DNA of 64,000 nt. Origin: Streptomyces sparsogenes. GTDB lineage: Bacteria; Actinomycetota; Actinomycetes; Streptomycetales; Streptomycetaceae. Below the pieces are notes generated by a model. That model was given only the letters and a program-made list of their open reading frames with translations. It was not told where the DNA came from and searched no databases. Positions 33,418 through 40,769 of this stretch are shown one piece after another. The stretch covers positions 19,391 through 83,390 of the forward strand of contig NZ_MAXF01000121.1 of the NCBI RefSeq assembly GCF_001704635.1, given 5' to 3'. Each line of letters begins with the position of its first letter. The first letter of the stretch is position 1. A program made the translations under genes and the position numbers.

Positions 33418-33443
33418 CCGGGCCCGGCTGACGGCGGGCCCGG
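33418..33443 (+). terminator. Hairpin between convergent DUF5709 and VOC genes
   Basis: Perfect 9-bp stem, CCGGGCCCG with CGGGCCCGG, loop of 8 nt, 10 bp after the DUF5709 stop. Being symmetric, it could serve both convergent genes. Confidence 0.6.
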
Positions 33444-33500
33444 TCGGCGGCGGTTCAGGGGGGGCGGTTCAGCCGGGGGCCGGGCCCGGCCGGCGGCGGC

Positions 33501-33860
33501 TCAGGCCGCCTGTCCCTGCTGCCGGTCGACGTACTCGAAGACCGAACCGTCGGGGTGACGGGCCACCAGGTTGCGGCCGATGGGCGTGGGCAGCGGACCG
33601 GCGATGATGTCCGCGCCCACGGCCCGCAGATCGGCCACCGCGTCGTCCACGTCCTTCACCGCGATCGTCGCGGTGATCTTGCGGAGGATGGACAGCTCCG
33701 CCTCCGGGCCGCTCATCAGGAAGAAGCACCCGACGGCCGCCACCGAGACACCGCCGCGCTGGAAGCGGAGCGCCTCGGTGCCGGTCAGTCGTTCGTATAC
33801 GGCGATCGCGGCGTCCAGATCCTTGACGCACACCCGTAGCGAGGTCCCGAGAATGTCCAT
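33501..33860 (-). CDS. VOC-family (glyoxalase/bleomycin-resistance fold) protein
   Basis: A 119-residue VOC protein with paired beta-alpha-beta-beta-beta modules: LGTSLRVCVKDLDAAIAVYERLTG and ATIAVKDVDDAVADLRAVGADII, ending HPDGSVFEYVDRQ with the typical Glu metal ligand. The reaction cannot be told. The left end of an IS1182-type element lies 14 bp upstream of the ATG, so the native promoter has been moved 1.7 kb away. The gene may be silent or read from the element. Confidence 0.85.
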   Translation of the reverse strand: MDILGTSLRVCVKDLDAAIAVYERLTGTEALRFQRGGVSVAAVGCFFLMSGPEAELSILRKITATIAVKDVDDAVADLRAVGADIIAGPLPTPIGRNLVARHPDGSVFEYVDRQQGQAA

Positions 33861-33898
33861 GCGGGCGAGCCTAGAAGATTCATGAAGATCTTGGGGTT

Positions 33899-33928
33899 CT
33901 GGCCCCGCCGTGTGAGCGGCGGGGCCAG
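33899..33928. terminator. Hairpin at the left end of the IS
   Basis: Perfect 12-bp stem CTGGCCCCGCCG/CGGCGGGGCCAG with a TGTGAG loop, between the left inverted repeat and the transposase start. Likely blocks read-through transcription into the transposase gene. Confidence 0.7.
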
Positions 33929-33944
33929 ACTCGTTGTTGTGGTG

Positions 33945-35528
33945 ATGGGTGAATGGTCCGGAGAGACGGTCGGGCCGGATGTGTGGGAGACCTGCCGGGA
34001 GTTGATTCCGGCGGGGAGTGTGTTCGCGTTCCTGGCCGAGCATCGTGGTGCGCTGTTTCCGGTGGAGATGTTCGCGGACATGTATCCATCGGCGAACGGG
34101 CGGCCGAGCATGCCCCCGCAGATCCTGGCCGCTGCGATCACCCTGCAGGCCCTGCACGGGCTATCGGACTTCGAGACGGTCCAGGAACTGCGCTGCGACC
34201 TGCGGTGGAAGGCCGCCTGCGGGCTGGGCCTCAACGACATGGCCTTCGACCCGTCGCTCCTGGCCTACTTCCGCCGTCGTCTGGGCCGTTCCACCCGCCC
34301 GAACCGGGTCTTTGAGGCCGTGCGTGAAGTCGTGAAGGCCACCGGTGTCCTCAAGGGCAAGCACCGCCGGGCACTGGACTCCACCGTCCTCGATGACGCG
34401 GTGGCCACCCAGGACACCGTCACCCAGATCATCTCCGCGATCCGCCGGGTGATCCGCGAGGTCCCCGGAGGCGAGGAGACGGCGGCGCAGTGGTGCCGCG
34501 CGCACGACTACACCGACCCGGGCAAGCCGAGGATCGCCTGGGCCGACGAGCAAGCACGCGCCACGCTGATCGACGCGCTGGTCACCGACGCGATCAACCT
34601 GCTCGGACACCTGCCCGAGCGGGAACTCGGCGAGAAGGCGGCGAACGCGGTGGGCCTGCTGGCCCTGGTCGCGGGCCAGGACGTGGAGCCGGCCGAAGAC
34701 TCCGACGGGCGTGACGGACGCTGGCGCATCGCCCGGCGCACAGTCGCGGACCGGACCGTGTCCACCGTCGATGCGGACGCACGCCACATCCACAAAAACC
34801 GCACCCGCCACCAGGACGGCTTCAAAGGACATGCGTCCTTCGAGCCGGAGACCGGGCTGTTCACCGCCGTCGCGCTCACCAGCGGCCACGGCTCCGACAA
34901 CCACGAGGCCGCCGTCGCCACCCGCCTGCTCGCCGACGAGGAACCGGACACGCGGTTAACCGTGCTCGGCGATTCCGCCTACGGCACCGGCGACCTGCGT
35001 GCACACCTGCAGGCCGACGGCCATACCCCGGTCATCAAGCCGCCGCCGCTGCGGCAGGCCGTCCCCGGCGGTTTCACCATCGACGACTTCCACATCGACC
35101 TGGCGGCCGGCACCGCGACCTGCCCGGCCGGACACACCGCCAACCTCGGACAGGTCAAAGCCGACGGTGCCCGCACCGCTCAGTTCAAGCACCTGTGCAC
35201 CAACTGTCCCCTGCGCGGGCGCTGCACCAGGTCCAAGACCGGGCGCACCCTCAACGTCCACCCCCAGCGCGAACTGCTGTCCGCGGCCCGCCACCAGGCG
35301 GCCACCGACCCCGCCTGGCAGGACGAATACCGCAGATGGCGGCCCCCGGTCGAACGCGCCATCGCCTGGCTGGTCGCCAAGGGAAACCGTCGAGTCCGCT
35401 ACCGCGGCGTCATCGCCAACAACATCTGGCTCCACCACCGCGCCGCCGCCCTCAACCTCCGCCGGCTGATCAACCTCGGACTCACCCGAACCAGCGGCAC
35501 CTGGCACCTCACCCCAGCCACCCCATAG
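33945..35528 (+). CDS. IS1182-family transposase
   Basis: A roughly 527-residue DDE transposase. Recognisable parts are the N-terminal DUF772-like region (PSMPPQILAAAITLQALHGLSDFETVQELR in part), LDSTVLDD, LGDSAYGTGDLRAHL with the second catalytic Asp, a CPAGH...CTNCPLRGRCT zinc-binding stretch, and RPPVERAIAWLVAKGNRRVRYRG with the catalytic Glu. An in-frame ATG at 33882 lies in the terminal repeat region before a hairpin, so the ATG at 33945 is preferred. Full length and without frameshift. Confidence 0.92.
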   Translation: MGEWSGETVGPDVWETCRELIPAGSVFAFLAEHRGALFPVEMFADMYPSANGRPSMPPQILAAAITLQALHGLSDFETVQELRCDLRWKAACGLGLNDMAFDPSLLAYFRRRLGRSTRPNRVFEAVREVVKATGVLKGKHRRALDSTVLDDAVATQDTVTQIISAIRRVIREVPGGEETAAQWCRAHDYTDPGKPRIAWADEQARATLIDALVTDAINLLGHLPERELGEKAANAVGLLALVAGQDVEPAEDSDGRDGRWRIARRTVADRTVSTVDADARHIHKNRTRHQDGFKGHASFEPETGLFTAVALTSGHGSDNHEAAVATRLLADEEPDTRLTVLGDSAYGTGDLRAHLQADGHTPVIKPPPLRQAVPGGFTIDDFHIDLAAGTATCPAGHTANLGQVKADGARTAQFKHLCTNCPLRGRCTRSKTGRTLNVHPQRELLSAARHQAATDPAWQDEYRRWRPPVERAIAWLVAKGNRRVRYRGVIANNIWLHHRAAALNLRRLINLGLTRTSGTWHLTPATP

Positions 35529-35530
35529 CC

Positions 35531-35571
35531 AAGAGGGGGCCACCCGGCCTCCGGCCGGATGGCCCCCTCTT
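35531..35571. terminator. Hairpin at the right end of the IS
   Basis: A 19-bp stem with a single mismatch and a TCC loop follows the transposase stop by 2 bp. It starts AAGAGGGGGCC and ends GGCCCCCTCTT. Works as a terminator in both directions and overlaps the inner end of the terminal repeat. Confidence 0.85.
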
Positions 35572-35639
35572 CAAGATCTTCATGAGCCTTCTAGTTGACA
35601 CGCGCCGGGCGTCATAAGAGGCCCGGAGGAGGTCACCCG

Positions 35640-35696
35640 CACGGTCCCGGACACGGTCTCGGACACGGTCTCGGACGCGGTCTCAGACGCGGCAGA
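35640..35696. repeat. 12-bp tandem repeats spanning the methyltransferase stop codon
   Basis: Four to five units of a 12-bp sequence of the type ACACGGTCTCGG. On the minus strand the unit reads GTCYGAGACCGY: the first has the true TGA stop, the following ones read CGA. Third 3' end in this window with a stop-spanning tandem repeat. Confidence 0.75.
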
Positions 35697-36522
35697 GCAC
35701 CTCGCCGTGCAGCACGGTGAACCAGCCGTCCTCCCGCTCGCCCCACTCCCGCCACGCGTCCGCGATCCGCCGCAGGTCCTCCTGCGTGGCGTGGCCGCCG
35801 TCCACGGCCCGCCGGGCGTACGAGGAGGCGACCGTGCGGTCGGCCCACAGGCCGCTCCACCACGCCCGCTCCTCCGGCGTGGCGTAGCACCACGTCCCGG
35901 CGGTGGCGGTGATCTCGGTGAAGCCCGCCCGGCGGGCCCAGGACAGCAGCCGGCGGCCGGCGTCCGGCTCGCCGCCGTTGTCCCGGGCCACCCGGTGGTA
36001 CAGGTCCAGCCAGTCGTCCAGGCCGGGGACGGCCGGGTACCACGTCATGGCGGCGTAGTCGGAGTCGCGGACCGCCACCAGCCCGCCGGGCTTGCACACC
36101 CGGCGCATCTCGCGCAGCGCGGCCACCGGGTCGGCGAGGTGCTGGAGCACCTGGTGGGCGTGGACCACGCAGAACGAGTCGTCGGGATGGTCCAGGGCGT
36201 GGACATCGCCGGTCTCGAACCGGACGTTGGACAGCCCGCGCCCGGCGGCCACCGACCGGGCCTGGTCGAGCACGGCGGGCGCGGTGTCCACGCCCACGAC
36301 CTCGCCCTGGGGGACCAGCTCGGCCAGGTCCGCGGTGATGGTGCCGGGGCCGCAGCCGATGTCCAGGATCCGCATATGGGGCCTCAGGTGCCCGGTCAGA
36401 TACGCGGCGGAGTTGGCCGCGGTGCGCCAGGTGTGCGAGCGCAACACCGACTCGTGGTGTCCATGCGTGTAGACGGCGGTGGCAGCGGTGGCGGCGGTGG
36501 CGGCGGTGGTGTTCCCGGGCAT
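35683..36522 (-). CDS. Class I SAM-dependent methyltransferase
   Basis: A 279-residue UbiE/COQ5-like methyltransferase. Motif I is ILDIGCGPGTITADLA (about 53-68), GVDTAPAVLDQAR follows, GDVHAL precedes motif II, and MRRVCKPGGLVAVRDSDY is motif III-like. The N-terminus has a short TAATAATA repeat encoded by GGCGGT triplets. The ATG at 36522 has GGGGAG 7 nt upstream. Upstream palindromes suggest a dedicated regulator. Substrate unknown. Confidence 0.9.
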   Translation of the reverse strand: MPGNTTAATAATAATAVYTHGHHESVLRSHTWRTAANSAAYLTGHLRPHMRILDIGCGPGTITADLAELVPQGEVVGVDTAPAVLDQARSVAAGRGLSNVRFETGDVHALDHPDDSFCVVHAHQVLQHLADPVAALREMRRVCKPGGLVAVRDSDYAAMTWYPAVPGLDDWLDLYHRVARDNGGEPDAGRRLLSWARRAGFTEITATAGTWCYATPEERAWWSGLWADRTVASSYARRAVDGGHATQEDLRRIADAWREWGEREDGWFTVLHGEVLCRV

Positions 36523-36547
36523 GGCTCGGCTCCCCTTCGAGGCGACA

Positions 36548-36622
36548 TCTCGACGACATCGAGACGACCTGACGACATCGCCACCGTACGCCGTCATCTC
36601 GCATATCGAGAGGGGTGTCTCG
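36548..36622. promoter_or_regulatory. TCTCG-type palindromes upstream of the methyltransferase
   Basis: TCTCGA-CGACA-TCGAGA (36548-36564) and TCTCG-CATAT-CGAGA (36597-36611) lie between the methyltransferase start and the CBS gene stop; a third TCTCG half-site sits at 36618. TCTCG/CGAGA dyads like these are typical of PadR or TetR-type operators. Confidence 0.6.
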
Positions 36623-37066
36623 CTATATGGTCGATCCCGGGGTCGGCCAGTTGTCGGGGGCCGCGCGGCTGATGTCCGCGAGCGCGGAATCGGGGTCGCG
36701 CTCCTGCGCCAGGTCCCCGATGCTGACGACCCCGAGCGGGCGCCCGCCGTCCACGACCGGCAGCCGGCGCACCGCGTGGCGGCGCATCAGCGTGACCGCC
36801 TGGGTGACGTCCGTGTCCGGGCCCACCTTCACCGGATCCGGGGTGCACACCGCCTGGCAGCTCACCGTCAGGGGGTCCACCCCGTCGGCGACCGCGCGCA
36901 GCGTGATGTCGCGGTCGGTGAGCACGCCGAGCAGCTCGCCGTCCCTCGCCACGAACACATCGCCGATGTCCTGAGCGCGCATCAGTTGGGCCGCTTCGAC
37001 CACGGAGGCGTCGGGCCGCACCGTCGCGACGGCCGGCGTCATGACGTCCTTCACCTGTTGTGCCAT
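36623..37066 (-). CDS. CBS-domain pair protein
   Basis: A 147-residue protein made of two CBS domains: VKDVMTPAVATVRPDASVVEAAQLMRAQDIGDV and VKVGPDTDVTQAVTLMRRHAVRRLPVVDGG, each in part. Such proteins bind adenine nucleotides or S-adenosyl compounds and regulate partners. In actinobacteria they often belong to stress or dormancy gene sets. A GNNT-N15-GGGTAC promoter lies 50 bp upstream, matching others in this region. A weak AAGGCGAG precedes the ATG. Confidence 0.92.
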   Translation of the reverse strand: MAQQVKDVMTPAVATVRPDASVVEAAQLMRAQDIGDVFVARDGELLGVLTDRDITLRAVADGVDPLTVSCQAVCTPDPVKVGPDTDVTQAVTLMRRHAVRRLPVVDGGRPLGVVSIGDLAQERDPDSALADISRAAPDNWPTPGSTI

Positions 37067-37115
37067 GTCTGCTCGCCTTCTCTTCGCTGGTCTGCTGCGA
37101 TGGAGTGCTGCCGCA

Positions 37116-37140
37116 GTACCCCGGGCCGCCCCGGGTATGC
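37116..37140 (-). promoter_or_regulatory. Sigma-B-like promoter of the CBS gene
   Basis: On the minus strand GCAT (37137-37140), a 15-bp spacer, then GGGTAC (37116-37121), about 50 bp before the ATG. Streptomyces sigma-B-family promoters are described as GNNT-N14-16-GGGTAC/T. Confidence 0.6.
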
Positions 37141-37191
37141 ACCGCCTGCGCACCTCCTGCGCGGCACCTATGCGTCGGGTGCTGTGCGGCG

Positions 37192-37575
37192 CTAGGCGCG
37201 GGGCCGCAGACCGAGGCCGGAGACGACCTCCTGCACGTTGCGATAGGTGCGGTCCTCGGGCAGGTGGCCGAGCAGTTCGATCAGTCGGTCCGGCGCATGC
37301 GCCTCGTGCAGGGCGCGCAGCAGCGTTCCGCGCTTGGCCGGGAACGGGGTGCGCCCCAGGTGGCGGGCGAGTTCGAACCGCAGCGCCTCGGCCTCGCCGC
37401 CCGCGCCGCGCGGCGGTACCGGCCCGGTGGTGACGTCGGGGTCGTCGTCGGCGCCCGGCTCCGGGTCGTGCCATTCCTCGGCCCGGGTGGGGTGGCCCGA
37501 GCGGATCAGGCCCTGCAGCTCGTGCTTCATCTCGTCGTCCTTGTGGACGCTCAGCCGATCGCTGCCTCGTTGCAT
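37192..37575 (-). CDS. DUF2795 domain protein
   Basis: A 127-residue protein. The N-terminal half is charged (MQRGSDRLSVHKDDEMKHEL in part); the C-terminal half carries the DUF2795 helices: LRALHEAHAPDRLIELLGHLPEDRTYRNVQEV in part. Function unknown; the domain is widespread in actinobacteria and linked to stress loci. It starts 26 bp after the Vms1-like gene and has GAGGAGG, so it is in one operon with it. Confidence 0.85.
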   Translation of the reverse strand: MQRGSDRLSVHKDDEMKHELQGLIRSGHPTRAEEWHDPEPGADDDPDVTTGPVPPRGAGGEAEALRFELARHLGRTPFPAKRGTLLRALHEAHAPDRLIELLGHLPEDRTYRNVQEVVSGLGLRPRA

Positions 37576-37601
37576 GGTGTGGTCCTCCTCGCTCTCGTGG
37601 T

Positions 37602-38768
37602 TCACGGCCCTGCCGGGCCTCCCTCGTACGGCCAGCGCAGCAGCGCGCCGAGCCCGCCGACCGGCACGGCGTCCGGGTCGTCCGGCGCGGTGCGCACGGC
37701 GACCACCTCCGCTCCGGTGGCGGCCGCGGAGCGGATCAGCGCGTCGTCCGCGCGGGCCGCCGCGGGCCGGGTGTCGCCCAGGTACTGGATGTCGGTGCGG
37801 CGCAGCGCCAGTTGGTCGGGGTCGGCGCCCACCCACACCTCGCGGTAGACATCGGCGCCGTCGGGCCGCACCAGCAGCGTGTCGATGCGGTGCTCGCGCG
37901 CCGCGTCGATGAGCGCGGGCACGCCCTCGGCCGCGTCCAGCCGCCCGTCGACGGGCACCCGCTCCGCCCGGAACCGGTCGACGGCCTCGTCGACGTGGTG
38001 GCGCGTGTGCCGGGCGCGTGCCTCCTCCACATCCTGGTCGAGCAGCCGGGCGGCGTGGGTGCCGCGCGGCGCCGAGCCGGGGGCGCGGCCACCATGTTCG
38101 GTCTCGACGGTCGCGGAGCGCAGCTGCTCGGGCAGCCGGTCGTGCACGGCCCGCCGCTCCCGCGCGTCGCCGACCAGGACCAGCAGATCGGCGTCGGTCT
38201 GCTCCTGGCGGGCGCGCAGCTCGTCGGCGATCCGGGCGGCGTTGTGCTCCCAGGTGTTCTCGACCTTGAGCTGGAAGTGGCGCTCGGACCAGTCGGCGGT
38301 GGCGGTGCGGTGCACCGGCCACTGCCGTCCGCTCAGCCCCCCGGCGGGGGCGGTGCCCCGCGCGCCGCGCAGCTCGAAGTCGGCGCCCGTCCGGTCGATG
38401 TAGGCCACCAGGCAGGACGGGTCCTCGCCGCCGAAGTCCAGCAGCGGCCCCACGTGCGGCAGCGCCGACCAGCAGGCCTGCGCTCCGCCCGGGGGGACGG
38501 TCAGCGGCGGGTCGAGCACCACCTCGCCTTGGGTGGCGAAGACGGCCCGGCCCACCGGTTCCACCGCGGGTGGCAGCGCGCACAGCGCGTCGTACACCGC
38601 GCGGCAGGTGTCCTGGTCGGCGCCCTGCCGCTCCAGCCGGCGGCAGGCGTCGCGGGCGGCGCGCTCCCGCTCCTCGGCCGAGGACTGGTCGTGGTGCGAG
38701 GTGTCGAAATAGACGGTGGCCCAGGGACCTGGACGTTCGAAGAGCGGATTGAGGAATCCGAGTCGCAT
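37602..38768 (-). CDS. Vms1/Ankzf1-like (baeRF2-type) putative peptidyl-tRNA hydrolase
   Basis: A 388-residue protein of the bacterial and archaeal release-factor-1-like group: ERPGPWATVYFDTSHHDQSS, then VAYIDRTGADFELRG and HFQLKVENTWEHNAARIADEL in part. Eukaryotic Vms1 releases nascent chains from stalled ribosomes; bacterial members are thought to act in ribosome or tRNA quality control. The usual GGQ-like loop is not clearly seen. The ATG at 38768 has GGGAGG upstream. A sigma-B-like promoter lies 42 bp upstream. First gene of the operon with the DUF2795 gene. Confidence 0.85.
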   Translation of the reverse strand: MRLGFLNPLFERPGPWATVYFDTSHHDQSSAEERERAARDACRRLERQGADQDTCRAVYDALCALPPAVEPVGRAVFATQGEVVLDPPLTVPPGGAQACWSALPHVGPLLDFGGEDPSCLVAYIDRTGADFELRGARGTAPAGGLSGRQWPVHRTATADWSERHFQLKVENTWEHNAARIADELRARQEQTDADLLVLVGDARERRAVHDRLPEQLRSATVETEHGGRAPGSAPRGTHAARLLDQDVEEARARHTRHHVDEAVDRFRAERVPVDGRLDAAEGVPALIDAAREHRIDTLLVRPDGADVYREVWVGADPDQLALRRTDIQYLGDTRPAAARADDALIRSAAATGAEVVAVRTAPDDPDAVPVGGLGALLRWPYEGGPAGP

Positions 38769-38809
38769 GTGTTCCCTCCCGGGAGATCCCGGTTTCGCGT
38801 CCTCCACGC

Positions 38810-38834
38810 GTACCCGTCGCGCGCCCATCGACAC
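38810..38834 (-). promoter_or_regulatory. Sigma-B-like promoter of the Vms1-like operon
   Basis: On the minus strand GTGT (38831-38834), 15-bp spacer, GGGTAC (38810-38815), 42 bp before the ATG. Confidence 0.65.
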
Positions 38835-39011
38835 GAGGTTTGACCCGGCGGACGGGTGGGGACCCGGTGGTCGGCCGAGCGGCCATTGGGAGTGGGAAGC
38901 GGCATCGGGCGCGGGGCTGTCAGGGGCCCGCGCCCGATGCCCTGCGCCGGAGCGCCTGTGCCGGGGCGCGGATGCCGTACGGCCGGGTCCATAGGGCCGG
39001 GCCGGCGGTGT

Positions 39012-39036
39012 GTTAGGCCGTCCAGGTCATGGGTAC
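39012..39036 (+). promoter_or_regulatory. Sigma-B-like promoter of the SDR gene, probably leaderless
   Basis: GTTA (39012-39015), 15-bp spacer, GGGTAC (39031-39036). The ATG begins 9 nt after the -10 and no ribosome-binding site is seen, so the transcript probably starts at or within 1-3 nt of the start codon. Confidence 0.65.
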
Positions 39037-39045
39037 TTGTCGCAT

Positions 39046-40077
39046 ATGACCGATAAGTCGAAGGTCGTGGTGGTGACGGGTGCCAGCGCCGGCGTGGGGC
39101 GGGCCACCGCCCGCGCGTTCGCCGATCGCGGTGACCGGGTGGCCCTGCTGGCCCGGGGCGGCACCGGGCTCGCCGCCGCGGCGGAGGAGGTGTCGCGGCG
39201 CGGTGGAGAGGCGCTGGTGGTGCCCGTGGACGTCGCCGACCACAAGGCGGTGGACGAGGCGGCCGCGCAGGTCGAGGAGGAGCTGGGCCCGATCGACATC
39301 TGGGTGAACAACGCCTTCACGACGGTGTTCGCGCCCTTCACCGAGATCGGCCCGGACGAGTTCCGGCGCGTCACCGAGGTCACCTATCTGGGCTTTGTGA
39401 ACGGCACCCGCGCCGCCCTGCGCCATATGCTGCCCCGCGACCGCGGCACCGTCGTCCAGGTCGGCTCCGCGCTCGCCTACCGGGGCATTCCGCTGCAGTC
39501 CGCCTACTGCGGCGCCAAACACGCCATCCAGGGCTGGAACGAGTCCGTGCGCTGCGAGCTGCTGCACCGCCACAGCCGGGTGCGGGTGACGATGGTGCAG
39601 CTCCCGGCCCTCAACACCCCGCAGTTCGACTGGGTGCTGACCCGGCTGCCGCGCCGCGCCCAGCCCGTGCCGCCCATCTACCAGCCCGAGGTCGCCGCCC
39701 GCACCGTGCGGTACGCGGCCGACCACCCGCGCCGCCGGGAGTACTGGGTCGGCGGCAGCACCGTCGCCACGCTGCTGGCCAACGCCGTCGCCCCGGGCCT
39801 GCTGGACCGCTACCTGGGCCGCACCGGCTTCTCCTCCCAGCAGCGCTCCGAGCCCACCGACACCGACGCCCCGGGCAACCTGTGGCTGCCCGCGGACGGC
39901 ACCGGCGGCCATGACTTCGGCGCGCACGGCAGCTTCGACGACCAGGTGGCGCGGCGCGTGGTGCAGCCCTGGTTCGGCCGCCACCGCCCCGCGCTCACCG
40001 CCGCCGCGCTGGCCGCCGGGGTCGGTGGCGCGGTCGCCGCCGCCCGGCTGCGGAAGGGGTGTGGACGCCATGGCTGA
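39046..40077 (+). CDS. SDR-family oxidoreductase with C-terminal extension
   Basis: A 343-residue SDR. The cofactor motif is VTGASAGVGRATA (about 9-21), NNAF near 88 replaces NNAG, and the catalytic site is YRGIPLQSAYCGAKHA (Tyr about 155, Lys 159). The C-terminal 90 residues (RYLGRTGFSSQQRSEP in part) contain a hydrophobic stretch LTAAALAAGVGGAVAAAR, perhaps membrane-peripheral. The ATG is chosen because it lies directly after a sigma-B-like -10. It overlaps the next gene by 8 nt. Confidence 0.9.
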   Translation: MTDKSKVVVVTGASAGVGRATARAFADRGDRVALLARGGTGLAAAAEEVSRRGGEALVVPVDVADHKAVDEAAAQVEEELGPIDIWVNNAFTTVFAPFTEIGPDEFRRVTEVTYLGFVNGTRAALRHMLPRDRGTVVQVGSALAYRGIPLQSAYCGAKHAIQGWNESVRCELLHRHSRVRVTMVQLPALNTPQFDWVLTRLPRRAQPVPPIYQPEVAARTVRYAADHPRRREYWVGGSTVATLLANAVAPGLLDRYLGRTGFSSQQRSEPTDTDAPGNLWLPADGTGGHDFGAHGSFDDQVARRVVQPWFGRHRPALTAAALAAGVGGAVAAARLRKGCGRHG

Positions 40078-40684
40078 GCGGGACCGGGACCGGCGGAACA
40101 CCCGCCCCAGCCCCCACGATCCGCTGCTCGCCCGCCACCGCGAGGCGCTCGACCTCTTCACCGAGCGGGTGCACGCCATCCGGCCGGACCAGTGGGACGA
40201 CCCCACGCCGTGCACCGAGTGGACCGTACGCGACCTGGTGAACCACCTGGCGGTCGAGCAGATGTGGGTGCCCCCGCTGGTGCGGGACGGCCGGACGATC
40301 GCCGAGCAGGGCGACGCCCTTGATGGCGACCTGCTGGGCGAGGACCCCGTCGCCGCCTGGGACGAGGCGGCCGCGGCGGCCCGCGAGGCGTTCACCGCCC
40401 CGGGCGCGCTGGAGCGTACGGTCGACCTCTCCTTCGGCGAGACCCCCGCCGAGGAGTACTGCGCGCAGATCACGATCGACGCCACGGTCCACGCCTGGGA
40501 CCTGTCCCGGGCCATCGGGGTGGACGAGCGGATCCCCAAGCCGCTGGTCGACTTCTCGGTGCGGGCGGTGGCGCCGTACGCGGCGGAGCTGGAGAAGAGC
40601 GGGATGTTCGCCGCCGCCGTCGAGCCCCCGTCGGGCGCCGACGCCCAGGCCAAGCTGCTCGCCCTGCTCGGCCGGGAAGTCTGA
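40070..40684 (+). CDS. TIGR03086-family (mycothiol-dependent isomerase-like) protein
   Basis: A 204-residue DinB/MDMPI-fold protein. The N-terminal domain has PTPCTEWTVRDLVNHLAVEQ, with a metal-ligand His, and a second His in ITIDATVHAWDLSRAIG, as in TIGR03086. These proteins bind a divalent metal and may use mycothiol in detoxification. It is coupled to the preceding SDR by overlap, so it is under the same sigma-B-like promoter. A long terminator hairpin follows. Confidence 0.88.
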   Translation: MAERDRDRRNTRPSPHDPLLARHREALDLFTERVHAIRPDQWDDPTPCTEWTVRDLVNHLAVEQMWVPPLVRDGRTIAEQGDALDGDLLGEDPVAAWDEAAAAAREAFTAPGALERTVDLSFGETPAEEYCAQITIDATVHAWDLSRAIGVDERIPKPLVDFSVRAVAPYAAELEKSGMFAAAVEPPSGADAQAKLLALLGREV

Positions 40685-40704
40685 CTCTGACAGAGCGACG
40701 AACA

Positions 40705-40753
40705 AACACGACCGATGGGCACCGCGCCCCGCGCGGTGCCCATCGGTCGTGTT
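40705..40753. terminator. 23-bp perfect hairpin between convergent operons
   Basis: Perfect 23-bp arms (40705-40727 and 40731-40753) with a CCC loop; the stem begins AACACGACCG and ends CGGTCGTGTT. It separates the plus-strand SDR pair from the minus-strand catalase and should stop transcription from both sides. Confidence 0.93.
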
Positions 40754-40769
40754 CCCTCCGGTGTGCGGC

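Larger units (their letters stand above)
33871..35594 (+). mobile_element. IS1182-family insertion sequence with CTAG target duplications
   Basis: A 1716-bp element (33875-35590) is flanked by CTAG at 33871-33874 and 35591-35594. Imperfect terminal inverted repeats agree at 18 of 22 positions (left AAGATTCATGAAGATCTTG; right, inverted, AAGGCTCATGAAGATCTTG). It contains one intact transposase gene and a strong hairpin just inside each end. The intact frame and matching duplications suggest a recent insertion. Confidence 0.9.

Noticed and set aside
33882..33944. Transposase start at the first ATG in the IS
   Set aside because: That ATG lies in the terminal inverted repeat before a 12-bp hairpin; the ATG at 33945 fits the family N-terminus better.
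2308..35696. CRISPR array from short direct repeats
   Set aside because: The repeat sets are directly adjacent without unique spacers, have different unit lengths and sit at gene ends; no cas genes are seen.
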